From a bacterium (lineage in GTDB: Bacteria; Bdellovibrionota_C; UBA2361; OMII01): a stretch of 25,380 nt of DNA. This document shows, piece after piece, positions 7,397-15,176 of this stretch. Below the pieces are notes generated by a model. It saw only the letters and a list, made by a program, of their open reading frames with translations, searched no databases and was not told the DNA's origin. The stretch spans positions 1-25,380 of the forward strand of contig JAFMIS010000004.1 in assembly GCA_017853915.1 (NCBI GenBank). The letters are read 5' to 3'. Both the position numbers and the translations under genes were made by a program. Numbering within the stretch: position 1 is the first letter of the stretch; the number at the start of each line of letters is the position of its first letter.

Positions 7397-8701
7397 ATGC
7401 TGGTTGATCTCTTATTAATCGGCTCCTCCCTTATCACAGTGAGTTGTTTTGTTGCCCTCGAGGTCGCTTTACTCAATGCTCGCGCCGCCGCGCTGGCTGA
7501 ATGGGTGGATAGCGAGTCTGCGGGCCCGCGGGGTCGTGTCGTGCAGATTGAGGACTTTGTTGTGCTCGCCCGGATCTGTGTTCCGGCCCTCTTTATTGTC
7601 ATCGCGTTGGCAAGCGCGCATGTCTGGGAAAGCTCTGTTGGGGAGCTGCTGAAGCGATGGGCGCCGAGCGATCACCTCGGTCTTTTTCTGCGTTGCTCTT
7701 TAGGGCTTCCGATTTTTTTGGTTGTCTTGGGGGTGAGTTATCAGGTGTCTGCTCGCATAGGCGAGCGGTTCCCAGAGGGAACCATTGTGCGCCTTTCGAG
7801 GGCGGCTCGATTCATGACGCGCCTTGCGCTGCCAGCCTTGCGTTTGGTGCAGGCCCTCGGACGGACTATCGTTCCACCTCCCAGCGTGGCGGAGGCGATC
7901 GAAGAGGAGGAGATCGAAGAGGACATTCGAAGCCTGGTCGAAGAGGGCGAGAAAGCTGGTGTGATTCAGGAAGAAGAGAAGAAGATCATTACCAGCGTGT
8001 TTAAGTTGGGCGATAAGCCTGTGCCATCTCTGATGACCCCTCGCGCTGATGTTGTGTTTCTTTCGGCGGCCTCAACGCCTGACGCGGCCCTGCCCAAGGC
8101 GATTGAGTCGCGATTGACGTGGTTTCCAATCACCGGCGAATCCGAGGATGAGATCGTGGGGATCGTGTGTATTCATGATTTGTTGCGGCCAGCTGGATCG
8201 TCTGAGCGAGAGACAGCCACTCTGGGTGAATTAGCGCAACCCGTCGTTGAGGTGCCTGAATCGATGACTGCGCTTGAGTTGCTCGAGCGATTTAGAGAGG
8301 AGGAGTCTCACTTCGCGATCATCCGTGACGAATATGGCTCTGTGGCTGGTGTTGTCACGGTTGATGACGTACTGAGCGTGATTGTGGGAGAGATTGGCGA
8401 CTCCAATGGTGAGGACCGAAGTATAGTTACACGAGAAGATGGTTCACTGCTGGTCGATGCCGCCTCCGACGTTCAGAATCTATTTGATGCGCTTGGAGTC
8501 GAGGTTGACGAGGAATTTGACCGCGGCCAGTTCCATTCTGTTGGCGGATTTATCATGACGTCACTTGGACATATTCCGAAAGAAGGTGATAGCTTCGTCT
8601 ACGACGCCCATCGCTTCGAGGTTGTCGATATGGATGGGAAGCGCATCGATAAAGTGCTTGTCCAAAGAGTGATCACTAAGGAAGCAGTGGGTCACCGATA
8701 G
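7397..8701 (+). CDS. CNNM/CorC-HlyC family transporter with DUF21 and CBS domains
   Basis: 434 residues; inner-membrane protein of the family linked to Mg2+/Co2+ efflux and long misnamed hemolysin. The DUF21/CNNM membrane domain covers about residues 1-150 (LLLIGSSLITVSCFVALEVAL; ICVPALFIVIALASAHVW; GLPIFLVVLGVSYQVSA). An acidic linker (EEEEIEEDIRSLVEEGEKAG) leads to a CBS pair starting at VPSLMTPRADVVFLSA. The second CBS holds FAIIRDEYGSVAGVVTVDD. The last 85 residues are the CorC_HlyC domain (VGGFIMTSLGHIPKEGD). An in-frame TGA at 7376-7378 limits the start to ATG 7397, which lacks a clear ribosome site. TATTCT at 7358-7363 could be a -10. It converges with hrpB. Confidence 0.9.
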   Translation: MLVDLLLIGSSLITVSCFVALEVALLNARAAALAEWVDSESAGPRGRVVQIEDFVVLARICVPALFIVIALASAHVWESSVGELLKRWAPSDHLGLFLRCSLGLPIFLVVLGVSYQVSARIGERFPEGTIVRLSRAARFMTRLALPALRLVQALGRTIVPPPSVAEAIEEEEIEEDIRSLVEEGEKAGVIQEEEKKIITSVFKLGDKPVPSLMTPRADVVFLSAASTPDAALPKAIESRLTWFPITGESEDEIVGIVCIHDLLRPAGSSERETATLGELAQPVVEVPESMTALELLERFREEESHFAIIRDEYGSVAGVVTVDDVLSVIVGEIGDSNGEDRSIVTREDGSLLVDAASDVQNLFDALGVEVDEEFDRGQFHSVGGFIMTSLGHIPKEGDSFVYDAHRFEVVDMDGKRIDKVLVQRVITKEAVGHR

Positions 8702-8813
8702 TAAGGCTCTTCGAGCGATTGGTTGGTAGTGTGTAGCGCGCCGCCAATCCCCACATTCACGACAAAAAGCAAGATGTGGAATGTAACGGGACAGAGTATC
8801 GAGCCCCATCATG
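8702..8813. other. Convergent intergenic gap with overlapping inverted repeats
   Basis: Between the corC-type gene and hrpB, CCACAT (8751-8756) pairs with ATGTGG (8774-8779), and the overlapping ACATTC (8753-8758) pairs with GAATGT (8779-8784). GATTGG (8716-8721) pairs with CCAATC (8744-8749). None has a flanking T-run on either strand, so I do not call a terminator. No gene is seen here. Confidence 0.3.
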
Positions 8814-11327
8814 CTAGGAATTTTTTCGTGGTGTTCGAGGGCCAGGCGGGATAGCCGCTTGCTCAGAGAAGGGATCTTCTGGCCAGCGATGTTTAGGGTA
8901 TCTTCCCCGGAGCTCTTTGCGTACATCTTGATAACCGCTTCGCCAAAAATTTGCGAGGTCTCGAGTGACCTGCATAGGTCGTCGAGCGGGAGAGAGTATG
9001 TGAAGGAGGAGTGGATGGCGTAACGTTCCAATGGTTGGAGTGTCCTTTAGTCCGAAAAGCTCCTGGATCGTGGCTTCCAGGATCGCGCCCTCTGAGCCAT
9101 AGGCGATACCGCGTCGCTTGCCGTTAGGAAGAGTGAGGGTTTCTGGTGCCTCTCGATCGATCGTTGCTCGAAGATCCCATGTGACGAGCCCTTGAAGGGC
9201 CCCATCAATGGTGTCGGGGGAGATAGCATCCAACCGTGACACGTCGTTCAGAAACGGACCGAGCCAGGTGGGGAGGGATTCACGCAGAGCATCATCTGAG
9301 ATGTCTGGAAGATCTCTCTTTGGCTCGGCGCCACGCAACCACGTCGAGCGTACTTGGAGCGACGTAAACCAGTGAGGGAAGCTAAGCCTTGAGAACCCCT
9401 GAGGGGTCCGCAGATAATCGAGCAGCGCCTCGGTTCTCTCGACTGGAAGAACGGGTTCAAGGGGGCCCTCTTTGAGAATAATCGCCCCGATTCGATCAAT
9501 TGTTCGCTGCTCTAAAGCGCCGCGCGTTTCATTGAAGAAACGCGTGTAGGCTCGCTCAACGATACTCGAGAGAGCTCCATCAAAGAGGCGGGGATCAAGA
9601 GCACAGGCAAGAGAGGCAAGCGCATCGTCATCGCGCCCCTGTAGCTCAGGAATCACGAGAAACTCGCTATCCGTGAGGGGATCGCGCTCGGGCAACACCA
9701 CTCCGATTCCAGCCGCTAGAAGATAGCGGTTCCTTGACTCCGGCCGGCGTCGCGCTATTCGATCGGGGAACGCCAGGGCAAGCAGGTACGCGATAGCATC
9801 AGATGAGCTGAGAGAGATGGGGCGATTCGTCGAGCCAAGGGACTCAATGCGACGAAGCCAGCGAGAGTAAATCTGATCGAGGGGGCGTCCTCGCGAGGAT
9901 GGCGCTGTCTTCTCGATCAGTGCGCTGATATAGGGCTCAACATCGATCCCACGATGCTTGGAGCGCAGGTGAGGACGCTCCTCCAGCACGGCCACCACGG
10001 CGGCGGCTATTTGCGCAAGGGCGGGTGTTGAACCCTCCAAGCATACAATCCCAAGACGGGGATGGGTTCCCAGCTCTACGATTGCTCTGCCTCGCGGGGT
10101 GGGGGCCCCATCTGGCTTAATCGCGCCGATCGACACCAGAGACTCAGTGGCGCGCTGAAGAGCGCTCAACGGAGGCGGCGTGATCCAGGAAAAGGCATGG
10201 GGATCGCGGACTCCCCAGACAGCGAGCTCAAGAAGAGTCTGGGAGAGATCGAGCCTTGCGACCTCGGGCTCCCGCGTCGGTCGTAGCGTCTGGTGCTCTG
10301 CCTCGCTCCACAGACGAATAGTCACGCCCGCAGCCTGACGTGCTGCGCGACCGGCTCGCTGATCTGCCGAGTCCTGTGTGATGCGCTCCGTCCGGAGTGA
10401 GGTAATTCCCATCGAGTCAGAGCGTGCGACCTTGTGGAGCCCAGCGTCCACGACGATCCGAACCCCGTCGATCGTCAGGCTCGTTTCCGCGATTGGAGTA
10501 GCAAGGATGATTTTCCGACGACCCTTGGGATCCGGAAGTAGGGCTTGTTGCTGCTGGTCATACGGGAGGTCACCGTACAGAACATGAACTGCGCTATCAA
10601 TACGCCCCTCGAGCAGATCGCTGTAGCAGCGCTCGATCTCAGATGCGCCAGGAAGGAAGGCGAGGAGATCTCCCGGGTGCTGAGAGAGAGCGCTTCGAAC
10701 CGCGCGGGCAGTGAATTGCCACACTGGAATCCTCGGCTCAGGGTGCGAATAGTGGATGGTAAGAGGGTGGGGTTCTGAGGCGAACTGATACCGCCATGCG
10801 TCCTGTAGGATCGGGGACTCGAAGCTAGGGCCGAGTGTGGCAGACATAATGAGAACTCGAAGGTCCTCGCGCAACACCTGCATTATCTCGTGAGTAAGCG
10901 CCAGTCCAACATCAGCGTGAATGCTGCGCTCATGGAATTCATCGAAGATAACGAGGCCCACGTCGGGCAGCGATGGTTCTGATATTATTCTTCGAGTGAG
11001 AAGGCCCTCAGTGATAATCTCGACTTGAGTTCGAGAAGACACCCGACGATCCATGCGCATCTGATATCCTACTGTCTCGCCCACAGGTTCGTGACACAGA
11101 TCGGCCATTCGCTGAGCGACACCCTTGGCGGCAAGTCGTCGCGGCTGTAGCACGACGATTTTCTTTCCTCGCAGCCACGACTGCTCAGCCAAAAATAGTG
11201 GCAGAAGGGTCGTCTTGCCACTCCCTGGGGGAGCCTGGAGAACACCAACCCGGTGATGTTCTAATCCTTGAGAGATCGTCGCAAGGTGTTCCGTTATGGG
11301 AAGAGTTGGAAGCGTCCGCTGAGACAT
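8814..11327 (-). CDS. hrpB: ATP-dependent RNA helicase HrpB
   Basis: 837 residues, full length for HrpB, a DEAH/RHA-type superfamily 2 helicase. Motif I is APPGSGKTT (residues 32-40), motif II DEFH (129-132) and motif III SAT (162-164). Motif VI is QRAGRAARQ, and the HA2-type helical region follows it. The C-terminal HrpB domain is clear: PARRPMQVTRDLANFWR, then VRKELRGRYPKHRWPEDP, followed by a short basic tail. The family unwinds RNA in vitro, and its cellular role is poorly defined. The gene starts 12 bases after the GH13 stop on the same strand with no ribosome site visible, so it probably depends on transcription, and perhaps translation, from that gene. It ends in TAG. Confidence 0.93.
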   Translation of the reverse strand: MSQRTLPTLPITEHLATISQGLEHHRVGVLQAPPGSGKTTLLPLFLAEQSWLRGKKIVVLQPRRLAAKGVAQRMADLCHEPVGETVGYQMRMDRRVSSRTQVEIITEGLLTRRIISEPSLPDVGLVIFDEFHERSIHADVGLALTHEIMQVLREDLRVLIMSATLGPSFESPILQDAWRYQFASEPHPLTIHYSHPEPRIPVWQFTARAVRSALSQHPGDLLAFLPGASEIERCYSDLLEGRIDSAVHVLYGDLPYDQQQQALLPDPKGRRKIILATPIAETSLTIDGVRIVVDAGLHKVARSDSMGITSLRTERITQDSADQRAGRAARQAAGVTIRLWSEAEHQTLRPTREPEVARLDLSQTLLELAVWGVRDPHAFSWITPPPLSALQRATESLVSIGAIKPDGAPTPRGRAIVELGTHPRLGIVCLEGSTPALAQIAAAVVAVLEERPHLRSKHRGIDVEPYISALIEKTAPSSRGRPLDQIYSRWLRRIESLGSTNRPISLSSSDAIAYLLALAFPDRIARRRPESRNRYLLAAGIGVVLPERDPLTDSEFLVIPELQGRDDDALASLACALDPRLFDGALSSIVERAYTRFFNETRGALEQRTIDRIGAIILKEGPLEPVLPVERTEALLDYLRTPQGFSRLSFPHWFTSLQVRSTWLRGAEPKRDLPDISDDALRESLPTWLGPFLNDVSRLDAISPDTIDGALQGLVTWDLRATIDREAPETLTLPNGKRRGIAYGSEGAILEATIQELFGLKDTPTIGTLRHPLLLHILSPARRPMQVTRDLANFWRSGYQDVRKELRGRYPKHRWPEDPFSEQAAIPPGPRTPRKNS

Positions 11328-11339
11328 GAGTGGCTCGGC

Positions 11340-12803
11340 CTAGGGATGTTCAATCGCAAAAATATGTGTCTGCCATTCAGCGCAGTCCAAGAATAAGCCA
11401 CGCTCGAGGAGATCGACTGAGGACCGAACGAGCCTCTCATGGGAGAGCCTGTCACGAAATTCAACTGCTCCTTCAAGCCAGGAACGATCCGGGATACGAA
11501 CAAAACACTGGCCACGGTACGAAGCGTAGTTCACGACCACAAGAAAAGTTTGCAGTGGATGTTCAATGAGATAGCAGATGAAATTCTCATGCGTTGGATT
11601 GCCTGGCCACGCCTGGCGGGTATCAAGGAGGTTCCAGGTGCCGTTCTTTACGGGAGTGGATTGAATAGTGGGCAGTAATTTCGAATAGATCTCGGCAACC
11701 TCGGGATTTGGTTTCTCGCGCGGGCCGCGACTGAGGTGCACTGGCATGCGAATACGGTTCCCAGCCATCTGTCCCTCGTGAATCAAGCGGAGCCCTGGGG
11801 CGAGGAAGGTCACCACTGCCGCTGCCGTGTGCTCCGCCGGAGTGAGCCGGGATGCTATGCGCGGCTCATCGTGATTCTCCAAGAACCGAACCATCTTGCC
11901 CTGATACGACGGCGGGGCAATCAAGTGACCTCGGACATGCGGACCATGACGATGAACGATTCGGTCATACAGGGTTTTGTCATAGGTGTAATCGAAGCCA
12001 ATCTGCTGCAACGTATACTCAAAATCCCAATACACCTCAGCGATGAAAAGAAAATCCGGCTTTACCTCCCGGACGCGTCGAATGCAATCGGGCCAGAAAG
12101 GAGGGACGCAATCGATAGGTTTTCCAACAACGTGGCCCCACGTGCGGTGAAAAATCTCTGGCTCCATCAGCATCGCCATATCGCATCGCACGCCATCGCA
12201 TTTCTTGGCGATAGCGATGAGTTGTTGGACCATGGCCTCACGCAGGTCGAGATTGAAGTAATTAAGCTGCAGAGTATCCGGCCAGCCAGGATAGTTAGGA
12301 TCGCGGCCATGAGCGAAAACTCTACCATCGGGTAAGCGACACCAATCGCGAGGAGCTTTTTGAATGTCGTCTTCTGATCCCGGAATTAAAAACGATGGCT
12401 GTGTGCGCGTCCAAGGGTGATCGAGGCCCACATGGTTGGGCACAAAATCTAGGATGAGTTTGAGGCCGTGGGCCGCCATTCGAGCGCGCGCTCGGGCGAG
12501 AGCGTCATCTCCACCAAGCGCGGGGTCGACGTCATAACCCGCAATAGCGAAGGGAGAGCCACAGATATCTTTTTCCGCAAGATCAGGAAGGGCAGAGCGA
12601 AACTCAGTGAGCCAATCGGGTCGACTGCGAGACACAAGCCGGCTCGATGGCGAGATCGTCCAAACGCCCAAGAGCCAAAGCCAATCAAACCCCTGATACG
12701 AGAGATCCGCGAAGAGCGCATCTGGTAGATCGTCGAGTGAGGCGTTGCGTCCCTGTCTCGAGAGAGTGACGCGGGTATTAAGTTGGAAGAGGCTTGGATT
12801 CAC
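11340..12803 (-). CDS. GH13 alpha-amylase family glycosidase
   Basis: 487 residues, no signal peptide, so cytoplasmic. The (beta/alpha)8 barrel has the four conserved regions: DFVPNH (119-124), GVRCDMAML with nucleophile Asp208, FIAEVYWD with acid/base Glu256, and FLENHDEPR with Asp312. A beta-sandwich domain fills the C-terminus (FLVVVNYASYRGQC). The substrate is probably an alpha-glucan or a glucoside or trehalose type sugar, but subfamily cannot be fixed by eye. The GTG start at 12803 directly follows AGAGG with no spacer, while TATACT at 12810-12815 would place transcription start at the GTG itself. It is followed by hrpB 12 bases on, an odd functional pair. No other glycogen genes are in view. 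Confidence 0.88.
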   Translation of the reverse strand: MNPSLFQLNTRVTLSRQGRNASLDDLPDALFADLSYQGFDWLWLLGVWTISPSSRLVSRSRPDWLTEFRSALPDLAEKDICGSPFAIAGYDVDPALGGDDALARARARMAAHGLKLILDFVPNHVGLDHPWTRTQPSFLIPGSEDDIQKAPRDWCRLPDGRVFAHGRDPNYPGWPDTLQLNYFNLDLREAMVQQLIAIAKKCDGVRCDMAMLMEPEIFHRTWGHVVGKPIDCVPPFWPDCIRRVREVKPDFLFIAEVYWDFEYTLQQIGFDYTYDKTLYDRIVHRHGPHVRGHLIAPPSYQGKMVRFLENHDEPRIASRLTPAEHTAAAVVTFLAPGLRLIHEGQMAGNRIRMPVHLSRGPREKPNPEVAEIYSKLLPTIQSTPVKNGTWNLLDTRQAWPGNPTHENFICYLIEHPLQTFLVVVNYASYRGQCFVRIPDRSWLEGAVEFRDRLSHERLVRSSVDLLERGLFLDCAEWQTHIFAIEHP

Positions 12804-12809
12804 CCTCTG

Positions 12810-12815
12810 AGTATA
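12810..12815 (-). promoter_or_regulatory. Candidate -10 box of the GH13-hrpB transcript
   Basis: TATACT on the minus strand matches TATAAT at 5 of 6. Seven bases further the transcript would begin at the G of the GTG start, giving a leaderless message. No good -35 is visible at 16-18 bases. Confidence 0.25.
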
Positions 12816-12870
12816 GCCTGAGAGTCATGAGTGGCACCAGGAAGATGCGGCGGTTGGAGAGAAGCTAGGT

Positions 12871-14166
12871 TTAAGCCTTAGTTGTTACACGCCGCCACGC
12901 TGTTTGATAATCTGGGTCGTGTGAGTAGGGTGGGTGGGCCGGAGGCAGGACTTTGACGCGGCGGGCATCGCGCACGCCAGCACCTAGAATCAGAGCCTCT
13001 CCCGGTCCAAGGGTAGCCAGTGTCGCTAAATTCTCGGCATCCAGCGCGCCGGACGCCACCTCGATCGCCCTGCGATCGCTCTCACCAATCAGGCGATGAA
13101 CAATGAATGTCCCGATCTGACTCAGAATATCCTCTGGGATGTCTTTGGGGCGTTGGGTAGCGACGCACAGGGTCACGCCGAACTTGCGTCCCTCCTTGGC
13201 GATCTGGTTAAAGGTGTCGGTCGGAAGGGCCCGATTGCGACTCTTCTCATCGTTCGTCAAGATCTGATGAGCTTCGTCCAGAAATAGGACAACAGGCGTT
13301 TTGCTTAGTGCTCCCTGGTGGGCCATGTGAAAAACATGTCGGCCGAGGGCGTTCACTATAATCTCGCGAATTCGATGGGTGCTTGGAAGGTTTTCGAGCG
13401 ATATTCGTAAAACTGAGACCGAGGGATCGGATATGAGTTTTTCGATCGCTTCGAAAGCTGACGGGATCGCGGGGGGATTAAAGATGGGGCCGAATTCCGG
13501 GGTTTTCAGAAGCTCTTCAACTCTATGGATGAGAGGAACGCAGGTCGAATGGTCGGAGCTGTTTATGCCACCCCAATAATTGAATTCACTCTGACTTCGA
13601 ACCGGCTCAACGCATTCAAACTCGATCTGGAGCGGTAATTTATGAATGTTGAATATGCACTCCGGTCGATCGATCTGCTCTGCCCGCGCCTGGAGCGCTT
13701 GTTCAAAGGGCGCCTTTAGTTTTTGAGCTTTTGGCAGGGTGCCGTTTGATCCTAAGACGGGGACGAGGTGCAGAAGTTTAAGGGTTTTAACGGCGGACCT
13801 GAGCTTCACCCATTGAGTCGCGTTGGTCGGCTCGAATAGCGAGACAAGGTCGGGCTCGGATAACTCGAAGTAGGGCACACTGGCGAATAGCGAATGTGGA
13901 TCGCGTGATGAGTCTCTTCCCACATGAATGCTAAATACGTTTTTGGTCAGCGAGCGATACTCCCCGGTCGCGTCGAAGACGATCAGTTTGGAGCGAAACT
14001 TCGCGGCCTCCTCAATGAGCCGCGCCACAGACCAGCTTTTTCCTGAGCCAGAACTCCCCACTACGGCGCAGTGTCGGGCGAAGAGCTGCTCTGGGGTTAG
14101 GGATATGGTAGTCAAGTCGTCGAGCGACGTAGCGATAGGCAAGGTAATGTCACGGCGCTGACTCAT
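12871..14166 (-). CDS. HerA-like (DUF87) hexameric ATPase
   Basis: 431 residues of the HerA/FtsK superfamily. Walker A is GSSGSGKSWS (37-46), followed by the strand KLIVFDATGEY typical of DUF87 proteins. Walker B is VVLFLDEAHQIL (about 291-302), then the sensor region LCVATQRPKDIPEDILSQIG and an arginine-containing stretch VHRLIGESDRRAIE. The N-terminal HAS-barrel of archaeal HerA is reduced to about 30 residues, making this a short member. HerA proteins act as DNA translocases with NurA in archaea, or with SIR2 or DUF4297 effectors in bacterial antiphage systems. No nuclease or effector adjoins it here, and the neighbours are a GH13 gene and sdhCAB. Its role is therefore open. The gene is divergent from sdhC. 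Confidence 0.82.
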   Translation of the reverse strand: MSQRRDITLPIATSLDDLTTISLTPEQLFARHCAVVGSSGSGKSWSVARLIEEAAKFRSKLIVFDATGEYRSLTKNVFSIHVGRDSSRDPHSLFASVPYFELSEPDLVSLFEPTNATQWVKLRSAVKTLKLLHLVPVLGSNGTLPKAQKLKAPFEQALQARAEQIDRPECIFNIHKLPLQIEFECVEPVRSQSEFNYWGGINSSDHSTCVPLIHRVEELLKTPEFGPIFNPPAIPSAFEAIEKLISDPSVSVLRISLENLPSTHRIREIIVNALGRHVFHMAHQGALSKTPVVLFLDEAHQILTNDEKSRNRALPTDTFNQIAKEGRKFGVTLCVATQRPKDIPEDILSQIGTFIVHRLIGESDRRAIEVASGALDAENLATLATLGPGEALILGAGVRDARRVKVLPPAHPPYSHDPDYQTAWRRVTTKA

Positions 14167-14439
14167 AGCGTGAATGCGGGCTCCCTACAGGGGTTATCGA
14201 CTTAAAATAACAAAATCTGTTGGTTAAATGTCGACTCCCTTGCTTGTATTTTAATCCATTGATATTTTTAGGGTTTCTCGGCACAGCCTGGTTGGATATA
14301 ACCACCCCTGGGCGGCCAATAGATAGATCCCTATGTTCCGGATCTCTGCTGGTTAGCTACGCTGAATGGGCGAGGGAGGAGATCTTTCATAGGCTCCTTG
14401 CTAGAGTTTCGCTCGCTTGAGATGAGGAGTCGGCGCGGT
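14167..14439. promoter_or_regulatory. Divergent herA/sdhC intergenic region with probable sdh promoter
   Basis: 273 bases without a convincing gene. An AT-rich stretch lies at 14198-14275. The best plus-strand match is TTGCTT (14240-14245), 17 bases, TATTTT (14263-14268), which is weak. TTTAAT (14250-14255) is an alternative -10. A leader of about 170 bases to sdhC would result. Short inverted motifs are present, but none is strong. Confidence 0.3.
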
Positions 14440-15165
14440 ATGAGTGTGTTGAGATCGTTTTACAGTTCAACGATAGGAAAGAAGATAACGATGGCCTTGA
14501 GCGGTCTCGTTCTTGTCCTCTTTGTGCTGGGTCACATGGCGGGTAACCTGAAGATCTTCGCGGGGATCGATCCGAGCACGGGCGATTACAAGATCGACGA
14601 TTACGGGCGCTTCCTGCGCGCGATGGGTAGCGAGATGTTCGGGCACTCTGGTTTCTTGTGGATAGTTCGAATGGTATTACTCGGGTGTCTTATCGCCCAT
14701 GCTGTAAGCGGCATTCAGTTGGCCCGGCTTAATCGGCGGGCGAAACCTGAGGGTTACAAGAAGGCGGTCTTTCGATCCGCGAATGCCGCTTCGCGCACGA
14801 TGTTGTATGGTGGCTTGTTTCTCTTGGTGTTCGTTGTTTTTCACATATTACACCTGACGACCGGTACCGTTCATACTCGCGGTTTTGTTGAGGGTGAGGT
14901 GTACGCGAATGTGTATAGTGCTTTCACTGACCCCACGTTGGTGGGGTTCTACGTTGTGGCGATGGGACTTCTTGCCGCGCACCTCTATCACGGGACGTGG
15001 AGCATGTTCCAGACACTGGGAGTGGATACTCCGCAATGGAATCGCGGTATTCGAGCGGCAGCTAAGGCGATTTCAATAGCGCTTTTTGTTGGGTTCTGTT
15101 CTGTGCCTATCGCTGTCGCGGCTCGCGTGCTCACGCCACCCATTAGTTCTCAAACAGGAAAGTAA
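14440..15165 (+). CDS. sdhC: Succinate dehydrogenase/fumarate reductase cytochrome b subunit
   Basis: 241-residue membrane anchor of complex II, of the single-polypeptide diheme type (SdhC/FrdC) that binds quinone. Five hydrophobic helices are visible, with the histidines expected as heme ligands in GHMAGN, IAHAVSG, FHILHL and AAHLYHG. The N-terminus SFYSSTIGKKITMALSG is typical of the family. The open frame goes back to 14398, but GAGGAG (14424-14429) lies 10 bases before ATG 14440 and family members start here (MSVLRSFYSS), so I choose that start. First gene of an sdhCAB operon, 11 bases before sdhA. This gene order and cytochrome type are common outside the gamma- and alphaproteobacterial SdhCD group. 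Confidence 0.93.
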   Translation: MSVLRSFYSSTIGKKITMALSGLVLVLFVLGHMAGNLKIFAGIDPSTGDYKIDDYGRFLRAMGSEMFGHSGFLWIVRMVLLGCLIAHAVSGIQLARLNRRAKPEGYKKAVFRSANAASRTMLYGGLFLLVFVVFHILHLTTGTVHTRGFVEGEVYANVYSAFTDPTLVGFYVVAMGLLAAHLYHGTWSMFQTLGVDTPQWNRGIRAAAKAISIALFVGFCSVPIAVAARVLTPPISSQTGK

Positions 15166-15176
15166 GAGAGGTTTTT

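Noticed and set aside
8561..9031. 156-residue minus-strand frame spanning the hrpB end and the intergenic gap
   Set aside because: It overlaps the well-conserved HrpB C-terminal domain in another frame and shows no coherent protein pattern.
11736..12335. 199-residue plus-strand frame antisense to the GH13 gene
   Set aside because: It lies wholly within the conserved barrel of GH13 on the opposite strand and has no ribosome site or domain.
12871..14166. HerA-SIR2 or HerA-DUF4297 antiphage system
   Set aside because: Neither partner gene is adjacent, and both flanks are metabolic genes.
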